A stretch of 11,034 nt of DNA from Prevotella sp. GTDB taxonomy: Bacteria; Bacteroidota; Bacteroidia; Bacteroidales; Bacteroidaceae. A program made the position numbers and the translations under genes. This document shows positions 1-5,257 of this stretch, one piece after another. Position 1 is the first letter of the stretch; every line of letters begins with the position of its first letter. The notes below the pieces were generated by a model. It saw only the letters and a program-made list of their open reading frames with translations. It did not search any database and was not told the DNA's origin. Location of the stretch: NCBI GenBank assembly GCA_017428805.1, contig JAFRQC010000104.1, positions 1 to 11,034 on the forward strand, in the 5' to 3' direction.

Positions 1-90
1 ACCGTCAACGGCAAGCAGCGCCGCGTGCAGAAGAAGACGCCGATCTCCTACGTCCTGGCGCCCGCAGCCGACAACCAGGGCAATGGGTAA
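1..90 (+). CDS. C-terminal end of a truncated gene, possibly an HU-like DNA-binding protein
   Basis: Frame 1 is open from the window edge to a TAA at 88-90 and encodes 29 residues beginning TVNGKQRRVQKKTP and ending in an Asn/Gly-rich tail. The piece is basic, then hydrophobic (ISYVLAP), then flexible. It has no recognisable catalytic motif and the fold cannot be judged from so little. The HU-like suggestion is inference from context: smalltalk-type small genes in Bacteroidales commonly sit just downstream of an HU-family (HU_rel) gene. The reading frame itself is well supported because it is uninterrupted and ends shortly before the next gene. The identity is uncertain without the upstream sequence. 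Confidence 0.5.
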   Translation, partial: TVNGKQRRVQKKTPISYVLAPAADNQGNG

Positions 91-98
91 TCTCTTCC

Positions 99-115
99 CC
101 TCCTGAGTTAGGAGG
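99..115 (+). promoter_or_regulatory. Small hairpin between the partial gene and the smalltalk gene
   Basis: CCTCCT at 99-104 pairs perfectly with AGGAGG at 110-115 across a five-base loop (GAGTT). No T-run follows, so it is not a convincing intrinsic terminator. The 99-104 strand is also complementary to the AGGAGG at 146-151 that precedes the smalltalk start, so two alternative pairings are possible. A regulatory role is inference only. Confidence 0.3.
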
Positions 116-145
116 AGAAACAGATACTCAAAGCGCAGGAAAAAA

Positions 146-151
146 AGGAGG
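146..151 (+). promoter_or_regulatory. Consensus AGGAGG ribosome binding site of the smalltalk gene
   Basis: AGGAGG lies five bases before the ATG at 157 and is preceded by an A-run. A perfect Shine-Dalgarno match is uncommon in Bacteroidota, which mostly start translation from A-rich leaders. It fixes the start of the small gene and suggests strong translation. Confidence 0.7.
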
Positions 152-156
152 AAATT

Positions 157-270
157 ATGAAGAAGCAGCGGATCATTGAGCTGGCGGTGAAGGTGATAGT
201 AGCCGCGCTCACGGCATTCTTGACGGCAATCGGAACGACGAGTTGCATGGGCCTTGGGCCTATCTTCTAA
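157..270 (+). CDS. Smalltalk-like small hydrophobic protein (37 aa)
   Basis: The protein starts MKKQRIIELAVKV, continues with a hydrophobic, Ala/Thr-rich segment (about residues 6-27), and ends GTTSCMGLGPIF. The basic start, single membrane-like helix, TSC motif (Cys30) and total length of 37 residues match the small Bacteroidales proteins annotated as smalltalk protein. Their function is not known. The Cys after a hydrophobic stretch resembles a lipobox, but almost nothing would remain after cleavage, so lipoprotein processing is doubtful. The start is set by AGGAGG five bases upstream. The gene probably shares a transcript with the truncated gene before it (66 bp gap) and is closed by the strong terminator at 273-304. 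In many genomes an N-acetylmuramoyl-L-alanine amidase follows this pair; here none does. Identification is by recalled family pattern. Confidence 0.8.
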   Translation: MKKQRIIELAVKVIVAALTAFLTAIGTTSCMGLGPIF

Positions 271-272
271 AC

Positions 273-304
273 AAAACCCACGGGGAATGATCCTCGTGGG
301 TTTT
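273..304. terminator. Bidirectional intrinsic terminator shared by smalltalk and transporter genes
   Basis: CCCACGGGGA at 277-286 pairs with TCCTCGTGGG at 291-300 (ten pairs, one G-T) around an ATGA loop. Flanking A273-A276 and T301-T304 extend the stem and give a T-run on each strand. It begins two bases after the smalltalk stop and its last base is the final base of the minus-strand transporter stop codon, so it can end transcription from both sides. Confidence 0.93.
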
Positions 305-1257
305 TAGTTGTGTTTGCGGCGGTATTCCCAGAGTTCGACGCTGTTGACGATATTCTGCCAAAGCACATAACAGCCGGCACCGACGGAAGCGACGGGGTTG
401 AGATAGGTGTAGGCCACCCAGATGGAGAGGGCGGTGTTCTTCTGGAAGAGGCCCTGTCCGGCATCGAGTTCGTCGCCGAGGTGACGGCCGATGCTGCGAC
501 CGATGAGGAAGAGCGCGAAGCAGAGCACGAGGCTGAGCACGGCGATGGTGAGCAGCAGGGGCAGACCGGCATCGCTGTGGACGATATTGCGCACGGTGAC
601 ACCCGAAGTAACGCTGAGCTGCGCTGCCCAGAGGTAGAACGAGAGGTCGGGGATGGAGACGATCCACGCACAGATGCGCTTGGCATAGTGCTGCATATAC
701 CAGCCCAGGAGCAGCGGCGCAATGAGCACCATCGCCAGTTTCTCGAGGATGATGATGAAGGCGGTCCAGAAGTTCAGGCCTGCCCCGCGTTCGAGCAAGG
801 GGAAGACGGCGGGGATCATCAGCGCCGAAGCAAAGGAGGAGATGACGACAAAGGCGGTCATCGTGTTGATGTTGCCCCCGATCTTCGCCGTGACCACCGG
901 GGCAGCGGTAGCCGTAGGACCGATGATGCAGGTGAGGATGCTCTCCCAGAGGATCTTACGCTCGGGACTGGCCTCGACGCCAAAGATAATCCAGACGTTG
1001 AGCGCTACCAAGAGCACCTGCGTCACGAGCACACCGACATGCCAGCGATGGGGACGCATCTGGTGGAAGTCGATGCGGCAGAAGGTGGAGAACAGCGTGC
1101 AGAACACCATCATCGGGAACACCGTGTCGACCACCTCGCCCAGCACCTCGCCCGCAGCATCCAACTGCGGCACCCAGTAGAACAGGAGATAGACCACCGT
1201 GCCTATGGCTATAGCCACAGGCAACGTCCAGTCTTTGAGGAATTGCTTCACATTCAT
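304..1257 (-). CDS. SBF/BASS-like membrane transporter (bile acid:sodium symporter superfamily)
   Basis: A 317-residue polytopic membrane protein with about nine to ten hydrophobic segments: roughly 11-28, 43-60, 74-93, 103-121, 132-155, 163-187, 204-220, 231-254 and 275-302. Features that point to the SBF/BASS fold are a Gly/Pro-broken helix TCIIGPTATAAPVVTAKIGG (109-128) and the late motif FQKNTALSIWVAYTYLNP (271-288). The latter resembles the crossover helix of bile acid:sodium symporters. The substrate cannot be told; the bile acid name refers to the superfamily, and organic anions are equally possible. The ATG at 1257 was chosen over a longer frame beginning at 1302 because a -7 promoter box lies at 1262-1269, inside the extension. 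The stop codon abuts the terminator, and the gene is transcribed divergently from metF. Composition is ordinary for the window. Confidence 0.8.
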   Translation of the reverse strand: MNVKQFLKDWTLPVAIAIGTVVYLLFYWVPQLDAAGEVLGEVVDTVFPMMVFCTLFSTFCRIDFHQMRPHRWHVGVLVTQVLLVALNVWIIFGVEASPERKILWESILTCIIGPTATAAPVVTAKIGGNINTMTAFVVISSFASALMIPAVFPLLERGAGLNFWTAFIIILEKLAMVLIAPLLLGWYMQHYAKRICAWIVSIPDLSFYLWAAQLSVTSGVTVRNIVHSDAGLPLLLTIAVLSLVLCFALFLIGRSIGRHLGDELDAGQGLFQKNTALSIWVAYTYLNPVASVGAGCYVLWQNIVNSVELWEYRRKHN

Positions 1258-1261
1258 GCTG

Positions 1262-1269
1262 CAAAGATA
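1262..1269 (-). promoter_or_regulatory. Bacteroidota -7 promoter box for the transporter
   Basis: The minus strand reads TATCTTTG, an exact match to the Bacteroidota primary sigma factor -7 consensus TAnnTTTG. It ends only four bases before the transporter ATG, so the transcript would be leaderless or nearly so. No clear TTTG -33 element lies at the usual distance; that zone is filled by ATCCGT words. Confidence 0.65.
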
Positions 1270-1386
1270 AGAAAAATCAACAACGGATGACACGGATTTC
1301 ACGGATAATTTGAGAAAAAAGGGCGGAATTTAACTATTTTGCAGAAAAAATCCGTTTAATCCGTGCAATCCGTTGTATTTTTTTCG

Positions 1387-1394
1387 TACCTTTG
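1387..1394 (+). promoter_or_regulatory. Bacteroidota -7 promoter box for metF
   Basis: TACCTTTG matches TAnnTTTG exactly and lies nine bases before the metF ATG at 1404, giving a leader of only a few bases. A T-run (1378-1384) precedes it. A -33 TTTG is not evident at the expected distance, where the ATCCGT words lie instead. Confidence 0.7.
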
Positions 1395-1403
1395 TGGCCA
1401 ATT

Positions 1404-2393
1404 ATGAGCGTAACGGAATTCATCCATCAAGATAAAGAGAGCCGGAGGTTCTCGTTTGAGGTGCTGCCCCCGCTGAAGGGGACGGGCACGGAACGCCTGT
1501 TTGCAGACATCGACAAACTGCGCGAGTTCGACCCCGCATACATTAATATCACCACCCACCACTCGGAGTTCGTGTACCGGGAGGTTCGAGGAACGAGGAA
1601 CGAGGAAGGAGGAACGAACGAGGAGCCGAGGTTTGAACGGATTAGGGTGCGCAGGCGCCCGGGAACGGTGGCGATAGCAGCTGCCATCCAGCAAAGGTAT
1701 AATATCCCCGTACAGCCCCACGTGATCTGCAGCGGCACGACGATCGAGGACATCGAGTATGAGCTGCTCGACCTGCAGTTCCTCGGCATTAGCGACATCC
1801 TGTTGCTGCGTGGCGACAAGGCGAAGGAGGACAGCCGGTTTGTGCCGACGCCCGGCGGTCACGCGCACACGACGGATCTGATCAGGCAGGTGAAGCGTTT
1901 CAACGAGGGATTCTTCGCTGACGGCACACCCATCAAACGGCCGGGCAAGAAGTTCGACTACGGCGTGGCCTGCTATCCCGAGAAGCACGAGGAGGCGCCG
2001 AACCTGGAGATGGACATGCAGTATCTGAAGGAGAAACAGGATCTGGGCGCGCAGTATGCGGTCACCCAGCTGTTCTATGATAACGAGAAGTATTTCGCCT
2101 TTGTGGAGAAGGCCCGGTCAATGGGCATCACCATCCCCATCATCCCCGGCATCAAGCCGATGGCGAAACTGAGTCAGTTGACGGTGGTGCCGAAGACGTT
2201 CCACTGTGACATTCCCGAACCGCTGGCCAGGGAGATCGTGAAATGTAAGACCGACGAGGATGCCCGGCAGCTGGGAATCGAGTGGACCACAGAACAATGT
2301 CGTCAGCTCTATGCTCACGGGGTACATAATATTCATTTCTATACGGTCTCGGCAGTGGATTCTGTCGCAGAGGTCGCCAAGCGGTTATTATAA
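1404..2393 (+). CDS. metF: Methylenetetrahydrofolate reductase
   Basis: A 329-residue FAD-dependent TIM-barrel enzyme that reduces 5,10-methylenetetrahydrofolate to 5-methyltetrahydrofolate, the methyl donor for methionine synthesis in the cytoplasm. Family hallmarks are FSFEVLPP (16-23, with the likely catalytic Glu19), HVICSGTT (106-113), LLLRGD (133-138, Asp138 matching the conserved Asp of bacterial MTHFR), GGHAHTTDLI (151-160), YGVACYPEKHEEAPN (186-200), TQLFYDN (221-227), PGIKPM (248-253) and the C-terminal HFYT (311-314). ATG 1404 is preferred to a TTG at 1392 that lies inside the -7 box. There is no room upstream for a SAM or cobalamin riboswitch. Residues about 62-75 (RGTRNEEGGTNEEP) come from a 7-bp iterated repeat and look like an in-frame insertion of about 10-12 residues compared with the family; the rest appears intact. 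Confidence 0.96.
   Translation: MSVTEFIHQDKESRRFSFEVLPPLKGTGTERLFADIDKLREFDPAYINITTHHSEFVYREVRGTRNEEGGTNEEPRFERIRVRRRPGTVAIAAAIQQRYNIPVQPHVICSGTTIEDIEYELLDLQFLGISDILLLRGDKAKEDSRFVPTPGGHAHTTDLIRQVKRFNEGFFADGTPIKRPGKKFDYGVACYPEKHEEAPNLEMDMQYLKEKQDLGAQYAVTQLFYDNEKYFAFVEKARSMGITIPIIPGIKPMAKLSQLTVVPKTFHCDIPEPLAREIVKCKTDEDARQLGIEWTTEQCRQLYAHGVHNIHFYTVSAVDSVAEVAKRLL
1587..1631 (+). repeat. 7-bp iterated word (CGAGGAA) inside metF
   Basis: CGAGGAA occurs three times in tandem (1587-1607), then GGAGGAA (1608-1614), then degenerate copies to about 1631. Three 7-bp units make 21 bp, which keeps the frame and encodes RGTRNEE followed by the related GGTNEE. It sits between two well-conserved stretches of MetF, as expected for insertion into a surface loop. 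Confidence 0.8.
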
Positions 2394-2401
2394 AATTAAA
2401 A

Positions 2402-2481
2402 ACAAGGATTAAAGGATTTATCATATTTAAAAGGATGAGGAAAAGGATGAGGAAATAATCCATAAATCCTTAAATCCTTGT
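2402..2481. repeat. Long inverted repeat with tandem 12-mer in the metF-holB gap
   Basis: The 20-bp arms 2402-2421 and 2462-2481 are complementary at 19 of 20 positions and are built from AAGGATTTA-like words repeating every 8-9 bp. The 40-bp loop holds a perfect tandem of AAAAGGATGAGG (2429-2440 and 2441-2452). In RNA this would form a strong AU-rich stem 17 bases before the holB start. No T-run follows, so it is not a classical terminator. It fills most of the 105-bp gap; no -7 box was seen there. Confidence 0.85.
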
Positions 2482-2498
2482 AAAAAGAAAAAAAGAAA

Positions 2499-3611
2499 AT
2501 GACTTTCAGTGAGGTGATAGGACAGGAGGAGGCCAAGGAGCGGCTGATGCAGATGGTCAGGGAAGACCGCCTGCCGCATGCGCTGATGCTCTGCGGGCCG
2601 GTGGGCAGCGGCAAGCTGGCGCTGGCGATCGCCTTCGGATGTCAGTTGCTTGATGACGGCAAGCCGTCATCGAAAGCTATGCTCGACAAGCTGGAGCACC
2701 CCGACCTGCACTTCACCTACCCCACCATCAAGCTGCCGTCGATGAAGAGCGACTATAAGCCGGTGAGCGACGACTTCGCCAAGGAGTGGCACGAGCTGGT
2801 GATGCAGAGCCCCTACTTCACGATGGAGGAATGGATGGAGGCGATGGGCGGCGAGAACCAACAGGCCATCATCACCGCCGGCGAGAGCGACGACCTCGTG
2901 AGGAAACTGTCGTTGAAGTCGAGTCAGGGCGGCTATAAGGTGAGCATCGTGTGGCTGCCCGAGCGCATGAATATAGAATGTGCCAACAAACTGCTGAAAC
3001 TCATCGAGGAGCCGCCGCAGCAGACGGTGTTCATCATGGTGAGCGAAGAGCCTGAGAAGCTGCTGGAGACCATCCGCAGCCGTGTGCAGCGCATCGACAT
3101 CCGCAAGACCGAACAGGAAGCCATCCGACAGGCACTCATCGAGCGCAGAGGCTGCGACGAGGACAGTGCCCAGCGCATCAGCCGACTGGTGAACGGCAAC
3201 TGGATTGCCGCGATGGAGGAGCTGCAGGCCGACTCGGAGAAGGGGCTCTTCCTCGACATGTACAAGACCCTGATGCGACTGGCCTATCAAAGAAAGATCA
3301 AGGACCTGCGCAAATGGAGCGAGCAGATGGCCGCCATGGGACGAGAGAAACAGCGGCGTTGGCTCACCTACTTCCTGAGGATGACGCGCGAGAGCTTCGT
3401 CTACAATTTCAACGAGGAGGAACTGAACTATATGACAGCGGATGAGGAAGCCTTTGCCAGCAACTTCGCCCGCTTCATCAACGAGAGCAACATACTGCCC
3501 ATCAACGATCTGGCGAACCTCGCCATCCGCGATATCGGACAGAATGCCAATGCGAAGATCGTATTCTTCGACTTCGCCCTACAAATCATCGTGCTATTGT
3601 TACAAAAATAA
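2499..3611 (+). CDS. holB: DNA polymerase III clamp-loader subunit delta'
   Basis: A 370-residue AAA+ family protein. The start MTFSEVIGQEEAKERL is typical of DnaX/HolB clamp-loader subunits. A P-loop-like GPVGSGK occurs at 33-39, a sensor-1/box region with NKLLKLIEEPP at 163-173, then VFIMVSEEPEKLLETIRSRVQRIDI, where SRV (194-196) stands in place of the SRC arginine-finger motif. The C-terminal third is helical, as expected for the collar domain. The zinc-binding cysteines of many DnaX and some delta' proteins are not visible. It loads the sliding clamp together with DnaX and delta. HolB and DnaX are related, but the length and lack of a DnaX-like Pro/Lys-rich tail favour delta'. The start at 2499 follows an A-rich leader. 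Only 4 bp separate its stop from ricT, so both are probably co-transcribed. Confidence 0.9.
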   Translation: MTFSEVIGQEEAKERLMQMVREDRLPHALMLCGPVGSGKLALAIAFGCQLLDDGKPSSKAMLDKLEHPDLHFTYPTIKLPSMKSDYKPVSDDFAKEWHELVMQSPYFTMEEWMEAMGGENQQAIITAGESDDLVRKLSLKSSQGGYKVSIVWLPERMNIECANKLLKLIEEPPQQTVFIMVSEEPEKLLETIRSRVQRIDIRKTEQEAIRQALIERRGCDEDSAQRISRLVNGNWIAAMEELQADSEKGLFLDMYKTLMRLAYQRKIKDLRKWSEQMAAMGREKQRRWLTYFLRMTRESFVYNFNEEELNYMTADEEAFASNFARFINESNILPINDLANLAIRDIGQNANAKIVFFDFALQIIVLLLQK

Positions 3612-3615
3612 ATAT

Positions 3616-4800
3616 ATGAGCGAAAAGACAAAAGAATTGCCCGTGATGGTTGGCTGCGACAGAGGTTTGTGTCATCAGGCTGTGGGCCGACAGGACAGAC
3701 AACTGAACACCTACGACTGGCTGGCCGATGTACCCGGCAACGTAGATACCACCGACCTCGTGGAGGTGCAGTTCAAGCATACCCGCAAGGGCTATTACCA
3801 CAACGTGAATAACCTCGAGCTGAAGAAGGGCGACGTGGTGGCCGTCGAGGCCAGTCCCGGTCACGACATCGGCGTCGTCACCCTCACCGGCCGTCTGGTG
3901 AAACTCCAGATCAAGAAAGCCAACCTGAAATCGGCCGACGACATCAAGCGCATCTACCGCATCGCCCGTCCGACGGATATGGATAAGTTCCGCGAGGCGA
4001 AGGCCCGTGAGCACAGCACGATGATCGAGAGCCGAAAGATTGCCAAAGGTCTCGGACTGGACATGAAGATCGGCGACGTGGAGTATCAGGGCGACGGCAA
4101 CAAGGCCATCTTCTATTATATAGCCGACGGTCGTGTGGACTTCCGCCAGCTGATCAAGGATCTGGCAGCCGCCTTCCATGTGCGCATCGAGATGAAGCAG
4201 ATCGGTGCCCGTCAGGAGGCAGGACGCATCGGCGGTACGGGTCCCTGCGGGCGTGAGCTCTGCTGTGCCACGTGGATGAAGAACTTCGTCTCGGTGAGCA
4301 CCAGTGCCGCGAGGTTCCAGGACATCTCCCTCAACCCCCAGAAGCTGGCCGGCATGTGCGCCAAGCTGAAGTGCTGTCTGAACTACGAGGTGGACGACTA
4401 TATCGAGGCCGGCAAGCGGATGCCGGGACGCGACGTAGTGCTGCAGACGCAGGATGCCGACTACCACCTCTTCAAGACCGACATCCTGGCCGGACTGGTG
4501 ACCTACTCTACGGATAAGAACATCGCCGCCAACCTCCAGACCATCACCGCTGCCAAAGCCCGTGAGGTGATCGAGATGAACCGTCGCGGTGAGAAACCCC
4601 TGAGCCTCGAAGAGAAAGAGGGAGAGGAGCCTGTAGAGAAGCCCCACAATATCGACCTCGCCGGTGGTGATATCAGCCGCTTTGACAAGGCCAAGAAGAA
4701 AAAGAAGAAGAATAAAAAAGGGAGACAGGAGTCAGGAGAAAGGAGTCAGGAGAAAGGAGACAGGAGTCAGGAGGGCCGCAACGAAAACCATGCGGAATAA
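3616..4800 (+). CDS. ricT: PSP1-domain protein, RicT (YaaT) family
   Basis: A 394-residue protein with a PSP1 domain. An early Cys pair (Cys14, Cys19) and the region VEVQFKHTRKGYYHN (49-63) precede the PSP1 C-terminal part. The signature cysteines are GPCGRELCCATW (209-220; Cys211, 216, 217) and MCAKLKCCLNYE (247-258; Cys248, 253, 254). In Bacillus subtilis RicT acts with RicA and RicF, carries Fe-S clusters and affects RNase Y-dependent RNA maturation. Neither partner is in this window, so the role here is open. From about residue 358 the protein ends in a Lys-rich stretch and then a Gly/Glu/Ser/Arg tail (370-388) made by a 7-bp DNA repeat, probably disordered. The ATG at 3616 was chosen because conserved sequence begins there; a longer frame would run back into holB. 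The stop overlaps the gldH start by 11 bp, suggesting translational coupling. Confidence 0.88.
   Translation: MSEKTKELPVMVGCDRGLCHQAVGRQDRQLNTYDWLADVPGNVDTTDLVEVQFKHTRKGYYHNVNNLELKKGDVVAVEASPGHDIGVVTLTGRLVKLQIKKANLKSADDIKRIYRIARPTDMDKFREAKAREHSTMIESRKIAKGLGLDMKIGDVEYQGDGNKAIFYYIADGRVDFRQLIKDLAAAFHVRIEMKQIGARQEAGRIGGTGPCGRELCCATWMKNFVSVSTSAARFQDISLNPQKLAGMCAKLKCCLNYEVDDYIEAGKRMPGRDVVLQTQDADYHLFKTDILAGLVTYSTDKNIAANLQTITAAKAREVIEMNRRGEKPLSLEEKEGEEPVEKPHNIDLAGGDISRFDKAKKKKKKNKKGRQESGERSQEKGDRSQEGRNENHAE
4721..4773 (+). repeat. 7-bp iterated word (GGAGNNA) at the ricT 3' end
   Basis: Seven consecutive 7-bp units of form GGAGNNA run from 4721 to 4769, with NN being AC, TC or AA, followed by one more GGAG. 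The core is invariant and only the two inner bases vary. It encodes the RicT tail GRQESGERSQEKGDRSQEG and ends 16 bp before the gldH ATG, so it also provides GGAG-rich sequence upstream of gldH. Confidence 0.85.
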
Positions 4801-5257
4801 ACCGTTTGTCTTTGTCGTTTTGTTGTTGCTGATGGTATTGTGCGGCTGTCAGCAGCAGGTTGCCTATCATGCGTTCAAGCATATCTATGAACCAGGATGG
4901 GACAAAACCGACACGCTGCATTTCGACGTCAGCCCCGTAGCAAGAGACGGCAACTATAGGCTGGACGCCGAACTGCGCATCGGCAAGGATTTCCCCTTCA
5001 AACAGCTGACGATCGAGGTAGAACAGACAGTCTATCCGTCGAAGGAGATGTTTCACCGTAAGATAGACTGTAACCTCGTCAGTGAGACGGGTGTGATCGA
5101 GGGCGACGGCATCAGTTATTTCCAGTACCAGTTTTTCGTCCAGGGTATCAGCCTGCACCAAGGGGACTCGGTACACATCAGCCTGACGCATAACATGAAA
5201 AGGGAAATCATGCCGGGGATTTCCGACGTGGGCGTGAAATTGTCACTGCCGTACTAA
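4790..5257 (+). CDS. gldH: GldH family lipoprotein
   Basis: A 155-residue predicted outer-membrane or periplasm-facing lipoprotein. Residues 1-20 form a lipoprotein signal peptide: MRNKPF, a strongly hydrophobic core, then the lipobox LCGC with Cys20 as the acylated residue. The mature part (AYHAFKHIYEPGWDKTDTLHFDV, later YQFFVQGISLHQGDSVHISLTHNM and GISDVGVKL) matches the GldH family in start, beta-rich pattern and length. In gliding Bacteroidota such as Flavobacterium johnsoniae GldH is needed for gliding and linked to type IX secretion. Most Bacteroidales that carry it do not glide, and its role there is unknown. The ATG at 4790 overlaps the last 11 bp of ricT. The 3' end overlaps rodA on the other strand by 15 bp, so no terminator lies between them. 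Confidence 0.87.
   Translation: MRNKPFVFVVLLLLMVLCGCQQQVAYHAFKHIYEPGWDKTDTLHFDVSPVARDGNYRLDAELRIGKDFPFKQLTIEVEQTVYPSKEMFHRKIDCNLVSETGVIEGDGISYFQYQFFVQGISLHQGDSVHISLTHNMKREIMPGISDVGVKLSLPY
5243..5257. other. Tail-to-tail overlap of gldH and rodA coding ends
   Basis: The gldH TAA is at 5255-5257 and the rodA stop (TGA on the minus strand) is at 5243-5245. The last codons of the two genes therefore share 15 bp. No hairpin with a T-run was seen around it, so transcripts from the two operons probably overlap in antisense at their 3' ends. Confidence 0.9.

Larger units (their letters stand above)
1262..1394. repeat. 133-bp imperfect inverted repeat with 9-bp phased ATCCGT words and mirrored promoters
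   Basis: ACGGAT occurs at 1283, 1292 and 1301, and its complement ATCCGT at 1350, 1359 and 1368, each exactly 9 bp apart. Every paired position sums to 2656, as do the two -7 boxes (1262-1269 and 1387-1394). The arms 1262-1306 and 1350-1394 match at 36 of 45 positions by my count. Within the word arrays, mismatches fall only in the two-base gaps between cores, so the core and spacing are conserved and the gaps drift. The 43-bp centre is AT-rich and not symmetric. It is the divergent promoter region of the transporter and metF. Confidence 0.85.

Noticed and set aside
310..1290. Long plus-strand open frame opposite the transporter
   Set aside because: It encodes an Asp/Glu/His/Arg-rich chain with no family resemblance. 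The minus-strand frame gives a coherent membrane protein with its own promoter and terminator.
1258..1302. N-terminal extension of the transporter to a start at 1302
   Set aside because: The extension would be translated from the -7 box and the ATCCGT repeat arm, and is not membrane-protein-like. ATG 1257 is a better fit.
1281..1376. CRISPR-like array
   Set aside because: The units are 9 bp with 2-3 bp variable gaps, far too short for repeats and spacers, and no cas genes are present.
1392..1403. Upstream TTG start for metF
   Set aside because: The TTG is part of the -7 box TACCTTTG, so it would not be in the transcript; ATG 1404 begins the conserved protein.
1300..1403. SAM or cobalamin riboswitch before metF
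   Set aside because: The promoter lies almost on the start codon, leaving no leader to fold.
2395..2498. Intrinsic terminator after metF
   Set aside because: The hairpin is long and AU-rich and is followed by an A-rich run, not by T residues on the plus strand.
3586..4647. Minus-strand open frame of 353 codons opposite ricT
   Set aside because: It is a His/Leu-rich antisense shadow. The plus strand encodes clear PSP1 cysteine motifs and has proper gene spacing.
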